From contig NZ_KK211218.1 of the NCBI RefSeq assembly GCF_000621165.1, positions 1 through 64,000 of the forward strand: a stretch of 64,000 nt of DNA, read 5' to 3'. Source of the DNA: Enterovibrio calviensis DSM 14347. GTDB lineage: Bacteria; Pseudomonadota; Gammaproteobacteria; Enterobacterales; Vibrionaceae. The notes beneath the pieces were generated by a model. The model saw only the letters and a list, made by a program, of their open reading frames with translations, was not told where the DNA came from and did no database searches. A program made the position numbers and the translations under genes. Position 1 is the first letter of the stretch. Every line of letters begins with the position of its first letter. Shown here in pieces: positions 27,434 through 37,273 of the stretch.

Positions 27434-28108
27434 ATGTACGAATTGTTGAGTTCAGTGGTGATGTCTGGGGCCTTGGGGGCTCAGTGTGTTTTGACGTTAG
27501 TGTTACTCAAAGGGGATATTTGCCCGGGACAACGTGGTCGTCTTCACAAAGCGTTTTGGTTTGTGGTTGCGGCATGGGCGTTAGTGATTCCATTCTCGTC
27601 ATTCGCGGTACTGCCATTTATTGCTCTTGGTATTTTCTCATTACGCTCAAAATCAGGAAAAACGAGATTGTCTGGGCCTATCCCAGTTTTGCATCTCGCG
27701 AATGGTTTTGGTGCGTTGGCTGTATTGGTGTCGGCTTGGCAGCAGGGCAGTGCAGCAGGGTTATTGATGCTCTCTCAAGTGGTTTTGGTTGGCGCTATTA
27801 CAGCGCATTGTTTACTGGTTCGAGCTCGTTCTCGTTTGCAGGCTTTCCACCGTATTCTGCCTGTTGTTGGTATTGTCGCCTCAATGTTTATGGCTGTGAT
27901 CATTGCGGTAACGAGCGCTTCAATGCCTGAGTCCGAAGCCAATGCACTGATCACTTCCGTGCTTTCTAGTTTGGGTTTGGTGTTGCTTGGTGTTGTCATT
28001 TGGGCGTCTCATTTATTGCGCCAAACAACACCACATATTGTCCAACTCTGTTTCGCGCTGATCGCCATCGTGAGTGCGTCTGGCGTCGCAATGTCGGCGA
28101 TGGTTTAA
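27434..28108 (+). CDS. Small polytopic membrane protein of unknown function
   Basis: A 224-residue protein with about six or seven hydrophobic segments separated by short basic loops (RGRLHK, RSKSGKTR, RARSRLQAFHR), consistent with positive-inside topology. I do not recognise a family. No signal peptide or enzymatic motif. Codon use looks like its neighbours, and a strong terminator follows. ATG at 27434 comes after AATAAAGA, a weak ribosome-binding site. Confidence 0.75.
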   Translation: MYELLSSVVMSGALGAQCVLTLVLLKGDICPGQRGRLHKAFWFVVAAWALVIPFSSFAVLPFIALGIFSLRSKSGKTRLSGPIPVLHLANGFGALAVLVSAWQQGSAAGLLMLSQVVLVGAITAHCLLVRARSRLQAFHRILPVVGIVASMFMAVIIAVTSASMPESEANALITSVLSSLGLVLLGVVIWASHLLRQTTPHIVQLCFALIAIVSASGVAMSAMV

Positions 28109-28180
28109 GCCCTCGACTGAAGAGAATATTGCACGATTCGTGGTGATGAATGGATTGCAGTTTGCTGTATCAAGCATAAG

Positions 28181-28205
28181 AAAAGGCACGTGAAGTGCCT
28201 TTTTT
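28181..28205 (+). terminator. Intrinsic terminator
   Basis: AAAAGGCAC - GTGAA - GTGCCTTTT plus further T, following the unknown membrane protein gene. Confidence 0.9.
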
Positions 28206-28281
28206 GATCCGGTTGGCCGTAGCATTTGATTGGTCTGAACTAAAATAGACATGAGCTTTATGGCGACAGAGGAAAGCGTTT

Positions 28282-28476
28282 ATGGAAATTCATCATCTCG
28301 ATCATCTTGATGGCGCGATCATGTATGGCATCGTAAATGAAAAGCTGCGTTTGGAATGCAGCAGTTTGGACGACTTGCTGGTGCAATTTGAATTGGACCA
28401 ACATGCTTTCCAGAACAAACTGGATGAAATGGGCTGCTATTACGATCCTGTCGTGAATCAGTTGAGACAAAAATAG
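28282..28476 (+). CDS. DUF4250-like small protein
   Basis: A 64-residue acidic protein. The segment YGIVNEKLRLECSSLDDLLV and the end GCYYDPVVNQLRQK fit the short DUF4250 family. Function unknown. AGAGGAA lies ahead of the ATG at a good distance. No membrane segment. Confidence 0.8.
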   Translation: MEIHHLDHLDGAIMYGIVNEKLRLECSSLDDLLVQFELDQHAFQNKLDEMGCYYDPVVNQLRQK

Positions 28477-28565
28477 CAGCCTTTATCCAGCAACCTGATA
28501 GCCAAGATCTGATAACAAGTCGCTGATAATCAAAAGCCGATAACTAGGGTCAGCGGATCCTAGGG

Positions 28566-29477
28566 CTAAACTTTCTTTATCCCATCCAAATGCGTGTGAC
28601 ACTGGTTACGCGCCGTGGCGAAAAACGCCTGAAGATATGGACGGTCGCTTTCTTGATGCCTGACCGCTGCATATAGTCGCCGCCACAACCCTTTCCCTAG
28701 CGGTCTATCAACCACCAATCCTTGGCGTGAAAACTCGCTAATCGCCCAATTTGGTAGGGCGGCAACACCAAGGCCCGCCGTGACCATCTGGATTAGCATC
28801 AGTGTGTTGTCTGCTGATTTAAAGTTTGCCGGTTCGACGCCTGCCGGATTGAGGAAATGTTTGATCACATCCATTCGCTGACGTTGAACAGGGTAGGTAA
28901 GCAGAGTTTCGGCGGCCAAATCCTCAGGCTCGATAACACTTTTCGACGCTAAAGGATGCGTGTCTGAAAGGACCAATCGCATTTCAAAATCAAACAGCGG
29001 CTCATAGTGGATTTCGCTGCGAGGGCTAATGTCTGATGAAATCACCAGATCCAATTCTCCACTCGCCAACGCGGGTAAGGGTTCAAATCCAAATCCTGAA
29101 GAGAAGTCTAACGTCACCAATGGCCAACTCATTCTGTATTCCTTCAATGCTGGCATTAACCATTGAAAACAGGAGTGACATTCGATCGCCATATGTAAGC
29201 GACCTTGTGCGTCTTCCTTCAGCGCAGCCAGCTCTGTTTCGGCTCTAGCAAGGCGAGGGAGCATGTCATCCGCCAGCGTCAGCAATACTTGGCCTTCTGC
29301 GGTAAAACGCACCGGACGCGTTTTTCGAAGGAACAACGGAGCACCAATACGTTGCTCAAGATCCTTGAGCTGATGGGACAACGCAGACTGTGTCAGACAA
29401 AGCTGTGTGGCTGTCGCAGTGAGTGAGCCTGTATCTCGTAGTACGGAGAGCGTTCGCAAGTGCTTAACTTCTAACAT
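28566..29477 (-). CDS. metR: MetR, LysR-family activator of methionine genes
   Basis: A 303-residue LysR regulator (E. coli MetR 317). The N-terminal helix-turn-helix is in LTATATQLCLTQSALSHQLK, and the rest is the homocysteine-responsive co-inducer domain. It is divergent from metE over a short gap, the classical arrangement; MetR with homocysteine activates metE and represses itself. Confidence 0.95.
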   Translation of the reverse strand: MLEVKHLRTLSVLRDTGSLTATATQLCLTQSALSHQLKDLEQRIGAPLFLRKTRPVRFTAEGQVLLTLADDMLPRLARAETELAALKEDAQGRLHMAIECHSCFQWLMPALKEYRMSWPLVTLDFSSGFGFEPLPALASGELDLVISSDISPRSEIHYEPLFDFEMRLVLSDTHPLASKSVIEPEDLAAETLLTYPVQRQRMDVIKHFLNPAGVEPANFKSADNTLMLIQMVTAGLGVAALPNWAISEFSRQGLVVDRPLGKGLWRRLYAAVRHQESDRPYLQAFFATARNQCHTHLDGIKKV

Positions 29478-29489
29478 GAATTATTCTCA
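29477..29489. promoter_or_regulatory. Candidate MetR site in the metR-metE gap
   Basis: TGAATTATTCTCA fits TGAA-N5-TTCA with one mismatch. It overlaps the metR start codon, as expected for autoregulation, but it is a short, degenerate match. Confidence 0.35.
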
Positions 29490-29541
29490 ACATCCGTTTG
29501 AGTAATTTGAGTTTGTTTTATGCACTCTAATGAATCAAGGT

Positions 29542-29565
29542 GGACATGTAAACATCTGGACGGCT
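29542..29565. promoter_or_regulatory. Candidate tandem MetJ operator before metE
   Basis: Three adjacent 8-mers, GGACATGT, AAACATCT and GGACGGCT, match the met box AGACGTCT at 5, 6 and 6 of 8 positions in register. They end one base before the AAAAGGAG ribosome-binding region of metE. MetJ with S-adenosylmethionine represses metE in enterics and vibrios. Confidence 0.55.
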
Positions 29566-29580
29566 AAAAAGGAGAAGATC

Positions 29581-31863
29581 ATGTCCACTACACATATTCT
29601 TGGGTACCCGCGCATCGGCAACAAACGTGAATTAAAATTTGCATTGGAAAGCTACTGGCAAGGAAACAGTGACCAACAAGCACTGCGTGATGTTGCAGCG
29701 ACCATTCGCCACAACAACTGGCAATCACAAGCAGATGCTGGCCTTTCCTATGTGACGGTCGGCGACTTTGCTTGGTATGACCATGTGCTTCAAACCAGCC
29801 TGACCTTGGGTCATATTCCTGAGCGTCATCGCAACGGTCATCCGGACTTGGACACCTTATTCCGAATTGCTCGTGGTAAAGCACCGACAGGTTGCAGCTG
29901 CGCAGCATCAGACATGACAAAATGGTTCAACACAAACTATCACTACATCGTGCCTGAATTCACTAAAGACGATGATTTTTCTTTAAGCTGGAATCAGTTA
30001 TTTGAGGAGGTGTCTGAAGCACAGAAGTTGGGTTACAAAGTGAAGCCTGTGGTTTTGGGACCTGTTTCTTACTTGTTCCTCGGTAAAGAAAAAGAATCTG
30101 GCTTCAACCGCTTAGATTTACTTCCACGTTTACTGTCTGTGTATCAGCAAATTTTCACCAAGCTAAAATCACAAGGTGTTGAGTGGGTACAAATCGACGA
30201 ACCTATTCTGGCGCTGGACTTGCCGGAAGAATGGAGGAAAGCCTACAAGCTGGCCTACCAAGTGATTAGCGGCGACGTAAAGCTGCTTCTTACGACGTAT
30301 TTTGAATCTGTCGAGCAGCAGCTTGATGTGATCGGCGCGCTGAAAGTTGATGGTCTTCATGTTGATTTGAGTGTTGCACCACAGCAGTTGGATGCGGTGA
30401 TTGACGCAGTACCTGCCAATTGGGTGGTTTCGCTGGGTGTGGTGAACGGACGCAATGTATGGAAAGCCAATTTGAACAAATGGCTGCAAGCGCTGAAACC
30501 TGTTGCAGATAAGCTGGGTGATCGCCTTTGGGTTTCCAGCAGTTGTTCGCTTTTGCATTCGCCTATCGACTTGAATTTAGAAACTCGCCTTGATGAAGAA
30601 GTACATTCTTGGTTGGCCTTTGCGAAGCAAAAACTGGACGAAGTCGCCTTACTCGCAAAAGCCCTTGATGGAAACGAATCTGCCATTACGGCTTGTGAAG
30701 TTTATAGCGAAGCCATTGAAGCACGTGCATTCAGTGAGCGAGTAAACAAACCCGAAGTACAAGCGAAAGTGAATGGTATTACGGCGGCTTTGGGTGAGCG
30801 AGAGTTACCTTATGAAGCGCGCGCAAAGGCGCAAAAAGCCGCGCTGTCGTTGCCGCTCTTCCCAACCACTACCATTGGTTCATTCCCACAAACGGCAGAA
30901 ATTCGTCAACAGCGCCGTGATGTTAAATCTGGTGTTTTGACTGCGAATGATTACACCGTAGCGATGCAGGGACACATCAAAGACGCCATTGAACGTCAAG
31001 AGAGACTCGGCCTTGATGTGCTGGTACATGGCGAACCAGAGCGTAATGACATGGTGGAATATTTCGCTGAGAACCTTGATGGTTTTGCCGCCACGCGATT
31101 TGGGTGGGTACAGAGCTATGGCTCGCGCTGTGTGAAACCTGCGGTCATTGTGGGTGACATTTCTCGACCTGCGCCTATCACGGTGGATTGGACGGCCTAT
31201 GCACAAAGTCTGTCTGATAAGCCCGTTAAAGGTATGTTGACTGGTCCTGTGACGATTTTGGGTTGGACTTTCCCTCGCGAAGATCTGTCTCGCCAAGTTA
31301 TTGCAGAGCAAATTGCGTTGGCACTTCGTGATGAGGTGGCAGACTTACAAGAAGCGGGCATTAACATCATTCAAATTGACGAACCTGCAATTCGTGAAGG
31401 CATGCCTTTGAAAGCGGGTGATTGGAAAATCTATCTGGATTGGGCGGTGAACGCATTTAAGATTTCAGCAGCCAGCGCCAAACCTGAAACGCAAATCCAC
31501 ACCCACATGTGTTACAGCGAATTTAACGACATCATTGATTCGGTTGCCGCGCTAGACGCAGACGTGATCACCATCGAAACTTCTCGTTCAGACATGGAAT
31601 TGCTTCAAGCGTTTGAAGACTTTGCGTATCCGAATGAAATTGGCCCGGGTGTCTATGACATTCACTCGCCAAACATTCCTGAGGTAGACAGTATTGTTGC
31701 CTTACTGGAGAAAGCGCGTAAAACCATTCCAGATTCACGTCTATGGGTGAATCCAGACTGTGGTTTGAAGACACGCAACTGGGACGAAGTTGAAGCTGCG
31801 CTGTCGAGTTTGGTCAACGCTGCAAACGTATTGAGAGATAATGTCAAAGCAGAGAACCTATAA
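29581..31863 (+). CDS. metE: Cobalamin-independent methionine synthase
   Basis: A 760-residue enzyme that transfers the methyl group of 5-methyltetrahydropteroyltri-L-glutamate to homocysteine. The start [18 protein letters not shown] is typical, and the frame is open back to 29530, but AAGGAGAAG sits right before 29581. Homologous N- and C-terminal barrels are visible; zinc ligands are in HTHMCYSEF and NPDCGLKTR, and the central hinge is [15 protein letters not shown]. It is divergent from metR, with candidate MetJ boxes in the leader. Confidence 0.98.
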   Translation: MSTTHILGYPRIGNKRELKFALESYWQGNSDQQALRDVAATIRHNNWQSQADAGLSYVTVGDFAWYDHVLQTSLTLGHIPERHRNGHPDLDTLFRIARGKAPTGCSCAASDMTKWFNTNYHYIVPEFTKDDDFSLSWNQLFEEVSEAQKLGYKVKPVVLGPVSYLFLGKEKESGFNRLDLLPRLLSVYQQIFTKLKSQGVEWVQIDEPILALDLPEEWRKAYKLAYQVISGDVKLLLTTYFESVEQQLDVIGALKVDGLHVDLSVAPQQLDAVIDAVPANWVVSLGVVNGRNVWKANLNKWLQALKPVADKLGDRLWVSSSCSLLHSPIDLNLETRLDEEVHSWLAFAKQKLDEVALLAKALDGNESAITACEVYSEAIEARAFSERVNKPEVQAKVNGITAALGERELPYEARAKAQKAALSLPLFPTTTIGSFPQTAEIRQQRRDVKSGVLTANDYTVAMQGHIKDAIERQERLGLDVLVHGEPERNDMVEYFAENLDGFAATRFGWVQSYGSRCVKPAVIVGDISRPAPITVDWTAYAQSLSDKPVKGMLTGPVTILGWTFPREDLSRQVIAEQIALALRDEVADLQEAGINIIQIDEPAIREGMPLKAGDWKIYLDWAVNAFKISAASAKPETQIHTHMCYSEFNDIIDSVAALDADVITIETSRSDMELLQAFEDFAYPNEIGPGVYDIHSPNIPEVDSIVALLEKARKTIPDSRLWVNPDCGLKTRNWDEVEAALSSLVNAANVLRDNVKAENL

Positions 31864-31934
31864 GTCGAGTACGTAGACTCGCGATCATTGTTCTTTACGT
31901 TTACAGCGACGAACAATCTTAAAGATCGCTCCTT

Positions 31935-31970
31935 GCCCTGATGGTTTTTGCCGTCAGGGCGAATTTATTT
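31935..31970 (+). terminator. Terminator after metE
   Basis: GCCCTGATGG pairs with CCGTCAGGGC (one G-U) across a T-rich loop, followed by GAATTTATTTT. Confidence 0.7.
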
Positions 31971-32074
31971 TCATGTCCACACTAAAGAATACAAGCGCTT
32001 AGTTTGACCAACGGTGGCGCGATCCGGAAATATGACTAACAATTAGTTAACATATAGCGGAGGGTATAAAGAGG

Positions 32075-33664
32075 ATGGCAAAGAAGGTTTTGTATTCAAC
32101 GATTGTAACGGTCCTCGTTGGGCTGTTTTTTTCGTTCCTCGCAGCCGTGTCTTTGTATCAATCCGAGAAGCAATCCGTTAAGCATGAAATTCAAAAAGAT
32201 GTTGAAAATGCTGCGCTTTCTTTAGGCCGAGAGCTAAATATTAGCATCGAGCTTATCTACGCACTCCGCAGTCAACTCTCTCTTAGTCACGAAATCAACG
32301 AAGATTCTTTTACTGCGTTGGCGAACAACGTGATGGATCGACACCCCAATATACGCGCAATGGAATGGGCAGAATTTGTCACCAACGATGAACGCTCGCT
32401 TTATGAAGCCGAGGCGGCGTTAGAGTTTTCATTGTTTGAAATCGTCGAACTTAATGAAACCGGAGATCTGGCGAAAGCAGGACTGCGGGATCGGTATTTT
32501 CCTGTTCGATATGTGACGCCTTACGCTGAAAACCAGAACATGTTGGGTTTTGATTTAGCGTCCCGAGCCTCAATGAAAGACGCCTTAGAAATGAGCTGGT
32601 ATCGCGGTGTTCCTATTGCGACACCCGCCATGCGTTTGAAAAGAGAGTTTGAAGACAACAGCGGCTTTCTCATGTTACTGCCCGTGTATTTTGGTGAGCC
32701 TGAGACGGCAGCTGATCGCCAATCGACGTTGAGAGGTTTTCTGTTAGGGCTATTTGCGGTTGGTGATATTTTTGATTTAGCCATTAACAATACCGTGAAA
32801 GAGTCTATCAACTTAGAACTGTTGGATGTAGGGCTACAAACGCGAAGTGATGTGATATATCGCAACGTGGTGGATTTGTCTGAGCCGCCTGTAGCAACAT
32901 TGAGTTATACCTCTGCGCCCATCTATTTTGCAGGAAGAGAGTGGTTGTTAAAAGGCACCCCTTCATCTAGTTATGTGAACGAACGGATGAGCGTATATCC
33001 TCACTTAATATTCTTCATTGGCGTTCTGATTTTTACCTTGTTGGCGTATCTACTCTATATGCTTCAGCACCGCGCACTGCTGATACAAAAGCGCGTGGAC
33101 TCGAAAACCCGCGAGTTGCGCGAAGCCAACAAAAAACTGGAAAGAATCTCAAAGAGCGATGGCTTGACGGGGTTTTGTAATCGAGATTATTTTGAAGAGT
33201 GTGTCGAGGCTGAAGTGAAACGCACTCAGCGTGACAAGCTCGCGATCAGCATGATCGTGATCGAAATTGATAATATGTCACATTACAATGCGAAGCATGG
33301 TCGCGTTGCGGGTGACAAGGCCATCCGTTTGATTGGGCAGTCTTTGGTAGACACATTAAAGCGTCCTGGAGATCTGCTTGCCCGTTACGGAGGCGAAACG
33401 TTTGCCATACTCCTGCCAAACACCAAAGATGGTGCCCCAATTGCGGATGCATGCTTAGCGTCGATTAAGCAGTTGAAATTACCGTTTGATAAAGAAGAAG
33501 GCTCTCAGCTGATGACGGTTTCAATTGGCGGGGTGACAGTGCTAAATGCCGACAACATGGACGCTTCGAAAGTGATTGCTTATGCGGAAATCGCTTTAGG
33601 TAAAGCGGTTGTGTCCGGGCGGGATCAGTCTAATTGGATTTATACCGATACCCAAACAACCTGA
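32075..33664 (+). CDS. CHASE-GGDEF protein with variant GGETF site
   Basis: A 529-residue protein: one N-terminal membrane helix (about 8-28), a periplasmic CHASE domain (about 40-280; HPNIRAMEWAEFV is typical), a second helix (about 310-330), a short coiled linker, and a GGDEF domain (about 355-525). The domain keeps SDGLTGFCNRDYF and D399, and the inhibitory RxxD (R430-D433), but the active-site motif reads GGETF (439-443), so the second acidic residue is Thr. Cyclase activity is therefore uncertain. CHASE domains bind small ligands such as cytokinin-like molecules in other organisms; none can be predicted. GGAGGG lies ten bases before the ATG. Confidence 0.9.
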   Translation: MAKKVLYSTIVTVLVGLFFSFLAAVSLYQSEKQSVKHEIQKDVENAALSLGRELNISIELIYALRSQLSLSHEINEDSFTALANNVMDRHPNIRAMEWAEFVTNDERSLYEAEAALEFSLFEIVELNETGDLAKAGLRDRYFPVRYVTPYAENQNMLGFDLASRASMKDALEMSWYRGVPIATPAMRLKREFEDNSGFLMLLPVYFGEPETAADRQSTLRGFLLGLFAVGDIFDLAINNTVKESINLELLDVGLQTRSDVIYRNVVDLSEPPVATLSYTSAPIYFAGREWLLKGTPSSSYVNERMSVYPHLIFFIGVLIFTLLAYLLYMLQHRALLIQKRVDSKTRELREANKKLERISKSDGLTGFCNRDYFEECVEAEVKRTQRDKLAISMIVIEIDNMSHYNAKHGRVAGDKAIRLIGQSLVDTLKRPGDLLARYGGETFAILLPNTKDGAPIADACLASIKQLKLPFDKEEGSQLMTVSIGGVTVLNADNMDASKVIAYAEIALGKAVVSGRDQSNWIYTDTQTT

Positions 33665-33693
33665 AATTCTGAATCGTCAGGTTGTTTGGGTAT
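33648..33693. repeat. 17-bp perfect inverted repeat at the end of the CHASE-GGDEF gene
   Basis: ATACCCAAACAACCTGA and its exact reverse complement are separated by 12 bases. The left arm includes the stop codon. No T-run follows, so this is not a standard terminator, although it may stop transcription or protect the mRNA end. The arm contains the TACCCAA/TTGGGTA core seen at several other gaps. Confidence 0.7.
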
Positions 33694-33735
33694 AAGCCCC
33701 ATGATGACGCTTCTGAAACTATGATACCGAGCAAT

Positions 33736-33760
33736 AAAAACAGCCTCCCATAGGAGGCTG
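33736..33760 (-). terminator. Terminator of the HslJ-like gene
   Basis: On the minus strand, CAGCCTCC - TATG - GGAGGCTG then TTTTTAT. Confidence 0.85.
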
Positions 33761-33804
33761 AAAGCAGGTCTGAAAATCCCAGCGAGATTCACGACAAAAG
33801 GGAA

Positions 33805-34251
33805 TTAATTTACCCAGTCACGAAGCTGAAATGACAGTACATGTTCGTCATTTTTCAGTACAAGTTTTTGTTTGGTCAGTGTCACGTCGCTCCAATCACC
33901 TAGCACATCGGTCATCACGCCTTCAAGATTCATCGCAGGCTCTGGGCATGCCATCATGGTGCTTGCCATTTTGTCGATGCGGAATTGGTCGCCCTTCAGT
34001 TCACCTTGACCGAAGTAACGGTTGCAACCGCCATGGCCGTTCGCCGTGAATGATTCACCGATTTCTAGACTTGGTGCAGCAAAGCCCTCTGGCAGGTTGA
34101 GTGGCTGGCCATCAACACTTTCCAAAACCCAGTTGTGGTGCTGCATGTTTACAACAGAAACATCCATAGCGTCGCTTTGTACTGAAGTGCTTGCTGCACA
34201 GCCGGCTAAAATTGCTGGCGCAACCAGCATCGCAATTGCCATTTTTTTCAT
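33805..34251 (-). CDS. META/HslJ-like lipoprotein
   Basis: A 148-residue lipoprotein. The signal peptide ends in the lipobox LAGC (Cys18). The mature part is a META domain: HHNWVLESVDGQPL, GGCNRYFGQGELKGDQFRI, MASTMMACPEP. HslJ of E. coli is a heat-inducible outer-membrane lipoprotein tied to novobiocin resistance; the biochemical role is unknown. Asp does not follow the Cys, so outer-membrane sorting is expected. Confidence 0.88.
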   Translation of the reverse strand: MKKMAIAMLVAPAILAGCAASTSVQSDAMDVSVVNMQHHNWVLESVDGQPLNLPEGFAAPSLEIGESFTANGHGGCNRYFGQGELKGDQFRIDKMASTMMACPEPAMNLEGVMTDVLGDWSDVTLTKQKLVLKNDEHVLSFQLRDWVN

Positions 34252-34542
34252 TTGTTACTCCAGATATGTCACTGAATGCATGTATTAAAGACAGTGCTGA
34301 TGAGGGAAAGTTTCCTCACTATTCAAACACGGTGTTATGAAAAACATTGTGCTTATTATACCCCAGTATTTCTGGGTGGCGCGGGTATATTGCGTATCTA
34401 ATGAGCAGTTCAAGTCAGAAATCTGTTAAATCGGAATGACGTACGGCGATTCGTTCACTTTTGCTACTAATTGGCAGTGTAATTGGCGGGTATGTGGGTC
34501 TTGGTGGCTGGTGGTTATGACATCGGAACGATTGAACAGCGA

Positions 34543-34569
34543 GAAAAAAGCTCTCACCGAAGTGAGAGC
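34543..34569 (-). terminator. Terminator of the pst operon
   Basis: On the minus strand, GCTCTCAC - TTCG - GTGAGAGC then six T; a UUCG tetraloop hairpin. The 389-base gap 34252-34640 otherwise shows only the promoter region of the HslJ-like gene. Confidence 0.92.
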
Positions 34570-34640
34570 CACGAGTTTGGAGCTATGAGCTAGAAGCCGA
34601 TGAGAGCGGGTTGGCAGCAATGATGCTGTCGCGAGGGCGA

Positions 34641-35396
34641 TTAACCGAAATCACCATTCACGTAACCACGTGTACGGTCATCGCGTGGGTTTGCGAATAA
34701 CTGATGTGTTTCATCATGCTCAACCAGTTCACCCATTAAGAAGAATGCGGTGCGATCTGAAATACGACGTGCTTGCTGCATCGAGTGAGTGACGATAACG
34801 ATGGTGTAGTTCTTTTTAAGCTCTTCCATCAAATCTTCAATCTTCTTGGTCGCAATAGGGTCAAGTGCCGACGTGGGTTCATCCATCAAAATGACTTCGG
34901 GTTCCATGGCAATGGTGCGAGCAATACAAAGGCGCTGTTGTTGACCGCCAGACAATCCAAACGCGTGAGATTTCAATCTGTCTTTCACTTCATCCCACAG
35001 GGCTGCACTTCGTAAACTTTTTTCGACCACTTCATCGAGCGTCTTTTTACTTTTGACGCCTTGAGCGCGAAGGCCGTAAGCCACGTTGTCATAGATGCTC
35101 ATTGGGAATGGGTTAGCTTTTTGAAACACCATGCCGACTTTGATGCGCAGGTTGGCAATATCGATGTTGCCGTAAACGTCCTCGCTGTCCATATCCAAGC
35201 GACCGTCAATTTTTACCCCTTCAATGAGGTCATTCATACGGTTCAGACAGCGCAATAGGGTGGACTTTCCGCAGCCAGATGGGCCAATCAGTGCAGTCAC
35301 TTTTTTGTTCGGAATCGGTAGGTTGATGTTTTTAAGTGCATGGTTTGCACCGTTACCGTAGAACAGGTTTAGGTTTTCAATGTTGAATTTATTCAT
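34641..35396 (-). CDS. pstB: Phosphate ABC transporter ATPase
   Basis: A 251-residue ATPase of the high-affinity phosphate importer. Walker [10 protein letters not shown] at 38-46, signature LSGGQQQR, Walker [14 protein letters not shown], and the switch His in THSMQQ are all present. It is the last gene of pstS-C-A-B; a strong terminator follows and no phoU is attached. Confidence 0.97.
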   Translation of the reverse strand: MNKFNIENLNLFYGNGANHALKNINLPIPNKKVTALIGPSGCGKSTLLRCLNRMNDLIEGVKIDGRLDMDSEDVYGNIDIANLRIKVGMVFQKANPFPMSIYDNVAYGLRAQGVKSKKTLDEVVEKSLRSAALWDEVKDRLKSHAFGLSGGQQQRLCIARTIAMEPEVILMDEPTSALDPIATKKIEDLMEELKKNYTIVIVTHSMQQARRISDRTAFFLMGELVEHDETHQLFANPRDDRTRGYVNGDFG

Positions 35397-35412
35397 GATT
35401 ATTCTTCCGGAC

Positions 35413-36258
35413 TCAGTAAGTGGCTTTGCTGAATTTGCTAGCGATGATTTTGGTCATCATGTTAATAAGCAGTACGACAACAATCAGTACTGTTGCAGTG
35501 GCGTAAGCTTGGTGCCACTCGTGCACTGTGTAGAGCTCCTGAGTCAATTTATACAAATGTACGGTGAGGGTTCGGCCTGAATCCAACACGCTTTCTGGGA
35601 TTCGGGCGACCATACCTGCAGTAAGAAAAACGGGGGCAGACTCGCCGATAACGCGGCCTACACTTAAAATGATTGATGTCACGATGCCTGGCATCGCGCT
35701 CGGTAGTATCAGTTTCCAAATGGTGAAGATTTTCGACGCCCCTAAGCCATAAGAGCCTTCACGATAGGTGTTGGGTACGGCCATTAGCGCTTCTTCGGTG
35801 GTGCGAATAATGACTGGTAGAATCAAGATACTTAACGTTAATGCACCCGATAGAATCGAGAAGCCAAGCCCTAATACGGCGACGAAAAACGTCATACCGA
35901 ATAAGCCAAAAATAATTGATGGAATGCCCGCGAGTGATTCTGTGCAAAAGCGCAGAACTTTGACCCACTTACTGCCAACTTTGGCGTATTCGGTGAGGTA
36001 AATGGCGGTCATGATGCCAATCGGTGCTGCGATGGATATGGATGCAATCACCATGTAGATGGTTGATACAATCATCGGCCAGATACCGGACTCTTCGCCA
36101 ATGCGGCTGTAGTCGCTAGTAATAAATGACCAGTTCACGTATTGCAGACCGTTGCTCAAGATGTACCAGATAATCCAGAACAGAAATCCGACGGTCATAC
36201 CTGCGGCTAGCCAAACGGTGACTAGCGAAATTTTGTCTTTAAGTTGACGTGTCATCAT
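35413..36258 (-). CDS. pstA: Phosphate ABC transporter permease
   Basis: A 281-residue permease with six membrane segments. The EAA-type cytoplasmic loop ([22 protein letters not shown]) contacts PstB. It starts 4 bases after the pstC stop, indicating translational coupling; either of two adjacent ATG codons may be used. Confidence 0.95.
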   Translation of the reverse strand: MMTRQLKDKISLVTVWLAAGMTVGFLFWIIWYILSNGLQYVNWSFITSDYSRIGEESGIWPMIVSTIYMVIASISIAAPIGIMTAIYLTEYAKVGSKWVKVLRFCTESLAGIPSIIFGLFGMTFFVAVLGLGFSILSGALTLSILILPVIIRTTEEALMAVPNTYREGSYGLGASKIFTIWKLILPSAMPGIVTSIILSVGRVIGESAPVFLTAGMVARIPESVLDSGRTLTVHLYKLTQELYTVHEWHQAYATATVLIVVVLLINMMTKIIASKFSKATY

Positions 36259-36262
36259 GAGA

Positions 36263-37177
36263 TTACTTCGCCTTTTCTTGGTTTAGATAAAGCAGGGCAG
36301 CATTCAAAATCATGATGAATACCAAGAGAACGATGCCGGTTGCGTAAAGGGCATTGGCGTGAATGCCAGACGCGTAGGACATTTCCAGCGCAATGTTTGC
36401 GGTTAGCGTACGTGCTGATTCAAGAATACCTTCAGGCATTGCAGGTGCATTGCCCATCACCATGATGATGGCCATGGTTTCGCCGAGAGCGCGAGCGATA
36501 CCCAAGATAACCCCCGTCATGATGCCAGAACGCGCCGCTGGAATGAGAAGCTTGAACGTTGTGAACATTGGCGATGCGCCAAGTGCAAGAGAGCCTTCTT
36601 TATAGGCTTTGGGTACGGCGCGCAACGAGGTTTCAGAGACAGCAATAACAGTCGGTAGAATCATGACAGCAAGTACGATAATGCCAGCAAGAAGCGTGTT
36701 GCCCGCCGGCACGTTGAAAATGTCTTGAATCATAGGGACGATGATCACTAGGCCAAAGAAGCCGTAAACCACCGAAGGAATTCCGGCAAGCAACTCGACC
36801 GCTGGACGAATAATGTTGGCAAGCCATTTTGGCGCGACTTCTGCAATAAAAATCGCTGTTAACACTGCCACAGGAACACCGATGGCCACTGCGCCAGCCG
36901 TTGATGCTAACGACGCCACGATCATCGGGGCGATACCGTAAAGCGCGGGTGGCAACCATTCTGAACCTGTCACTATGTTGACGAGGCCAGCCTGTTGAAT
37001 GGCAGGGATCCCTTCACGAAAGATGAAAAAGCCAATCGTGGCGAGAGACAACACGCCAAGCGCGGCAGCGGTGAAAAACAGGGCGCGGAAAAACTCTTCA
37101 CGCCAGTCGCGGTTTTTGCCTCGACCGAGCTTGCTTGTCGGAAGGGTTTCGATAACGTGTTGGTGTATGGTGGTCAT
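36263..37177 (-). CDS. pstC: Phosphate ABC transporter permease
   Basis: A 304-residue permease, partner of PstA. EAA loop YKEGSLALGASPMFTTFKLLIP is clear. ATG at 37177 is preferred because GGAG lies five bases upstream; the frame is open to 37234. A 96-base gap to pstS. Confidence 0.95.
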   Translation of the reverse strand: MTTIHQHVIETLPTSKLGRGKNRDWREEFFRALFFTAAALGVLSLATIGFFIFREGIPAIQQAGLVNIVTGSEWLPPALYGIAPMIVASLASTAGAVAIGVPVAVLTAIFIAEVAPKWLANIIRPAVELLAGIPSVVYGFFGLVIIVPMIQDIFNVPAGNTLLAGIIVLAVMILPTVIAVSETSLRAVPKAYKEGSLALGASPMFTTFKLLIPAARSGIMTGVILGIARALGETMAIIMVMGNAPAMPEGILESARTLTANIALEMSYASGIHANALYATGIVLLVFIMILNAALLYLNQEKAK

Positions 37178-37273
37178 GGTCACTCCGTGATGCCAATACT
37201 GGCATTGAGGAAGTTTGTTAACGTGGCCCAACAAGAAGCACGTTGGGCCAATGTGGTTAGTAGTAGAATTTGA

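Noticed and set aside
34426-34620. 64-residue open frame after pstB
   Set aside because: It spans the pst operon terminator, so it is unlikely to be translated.
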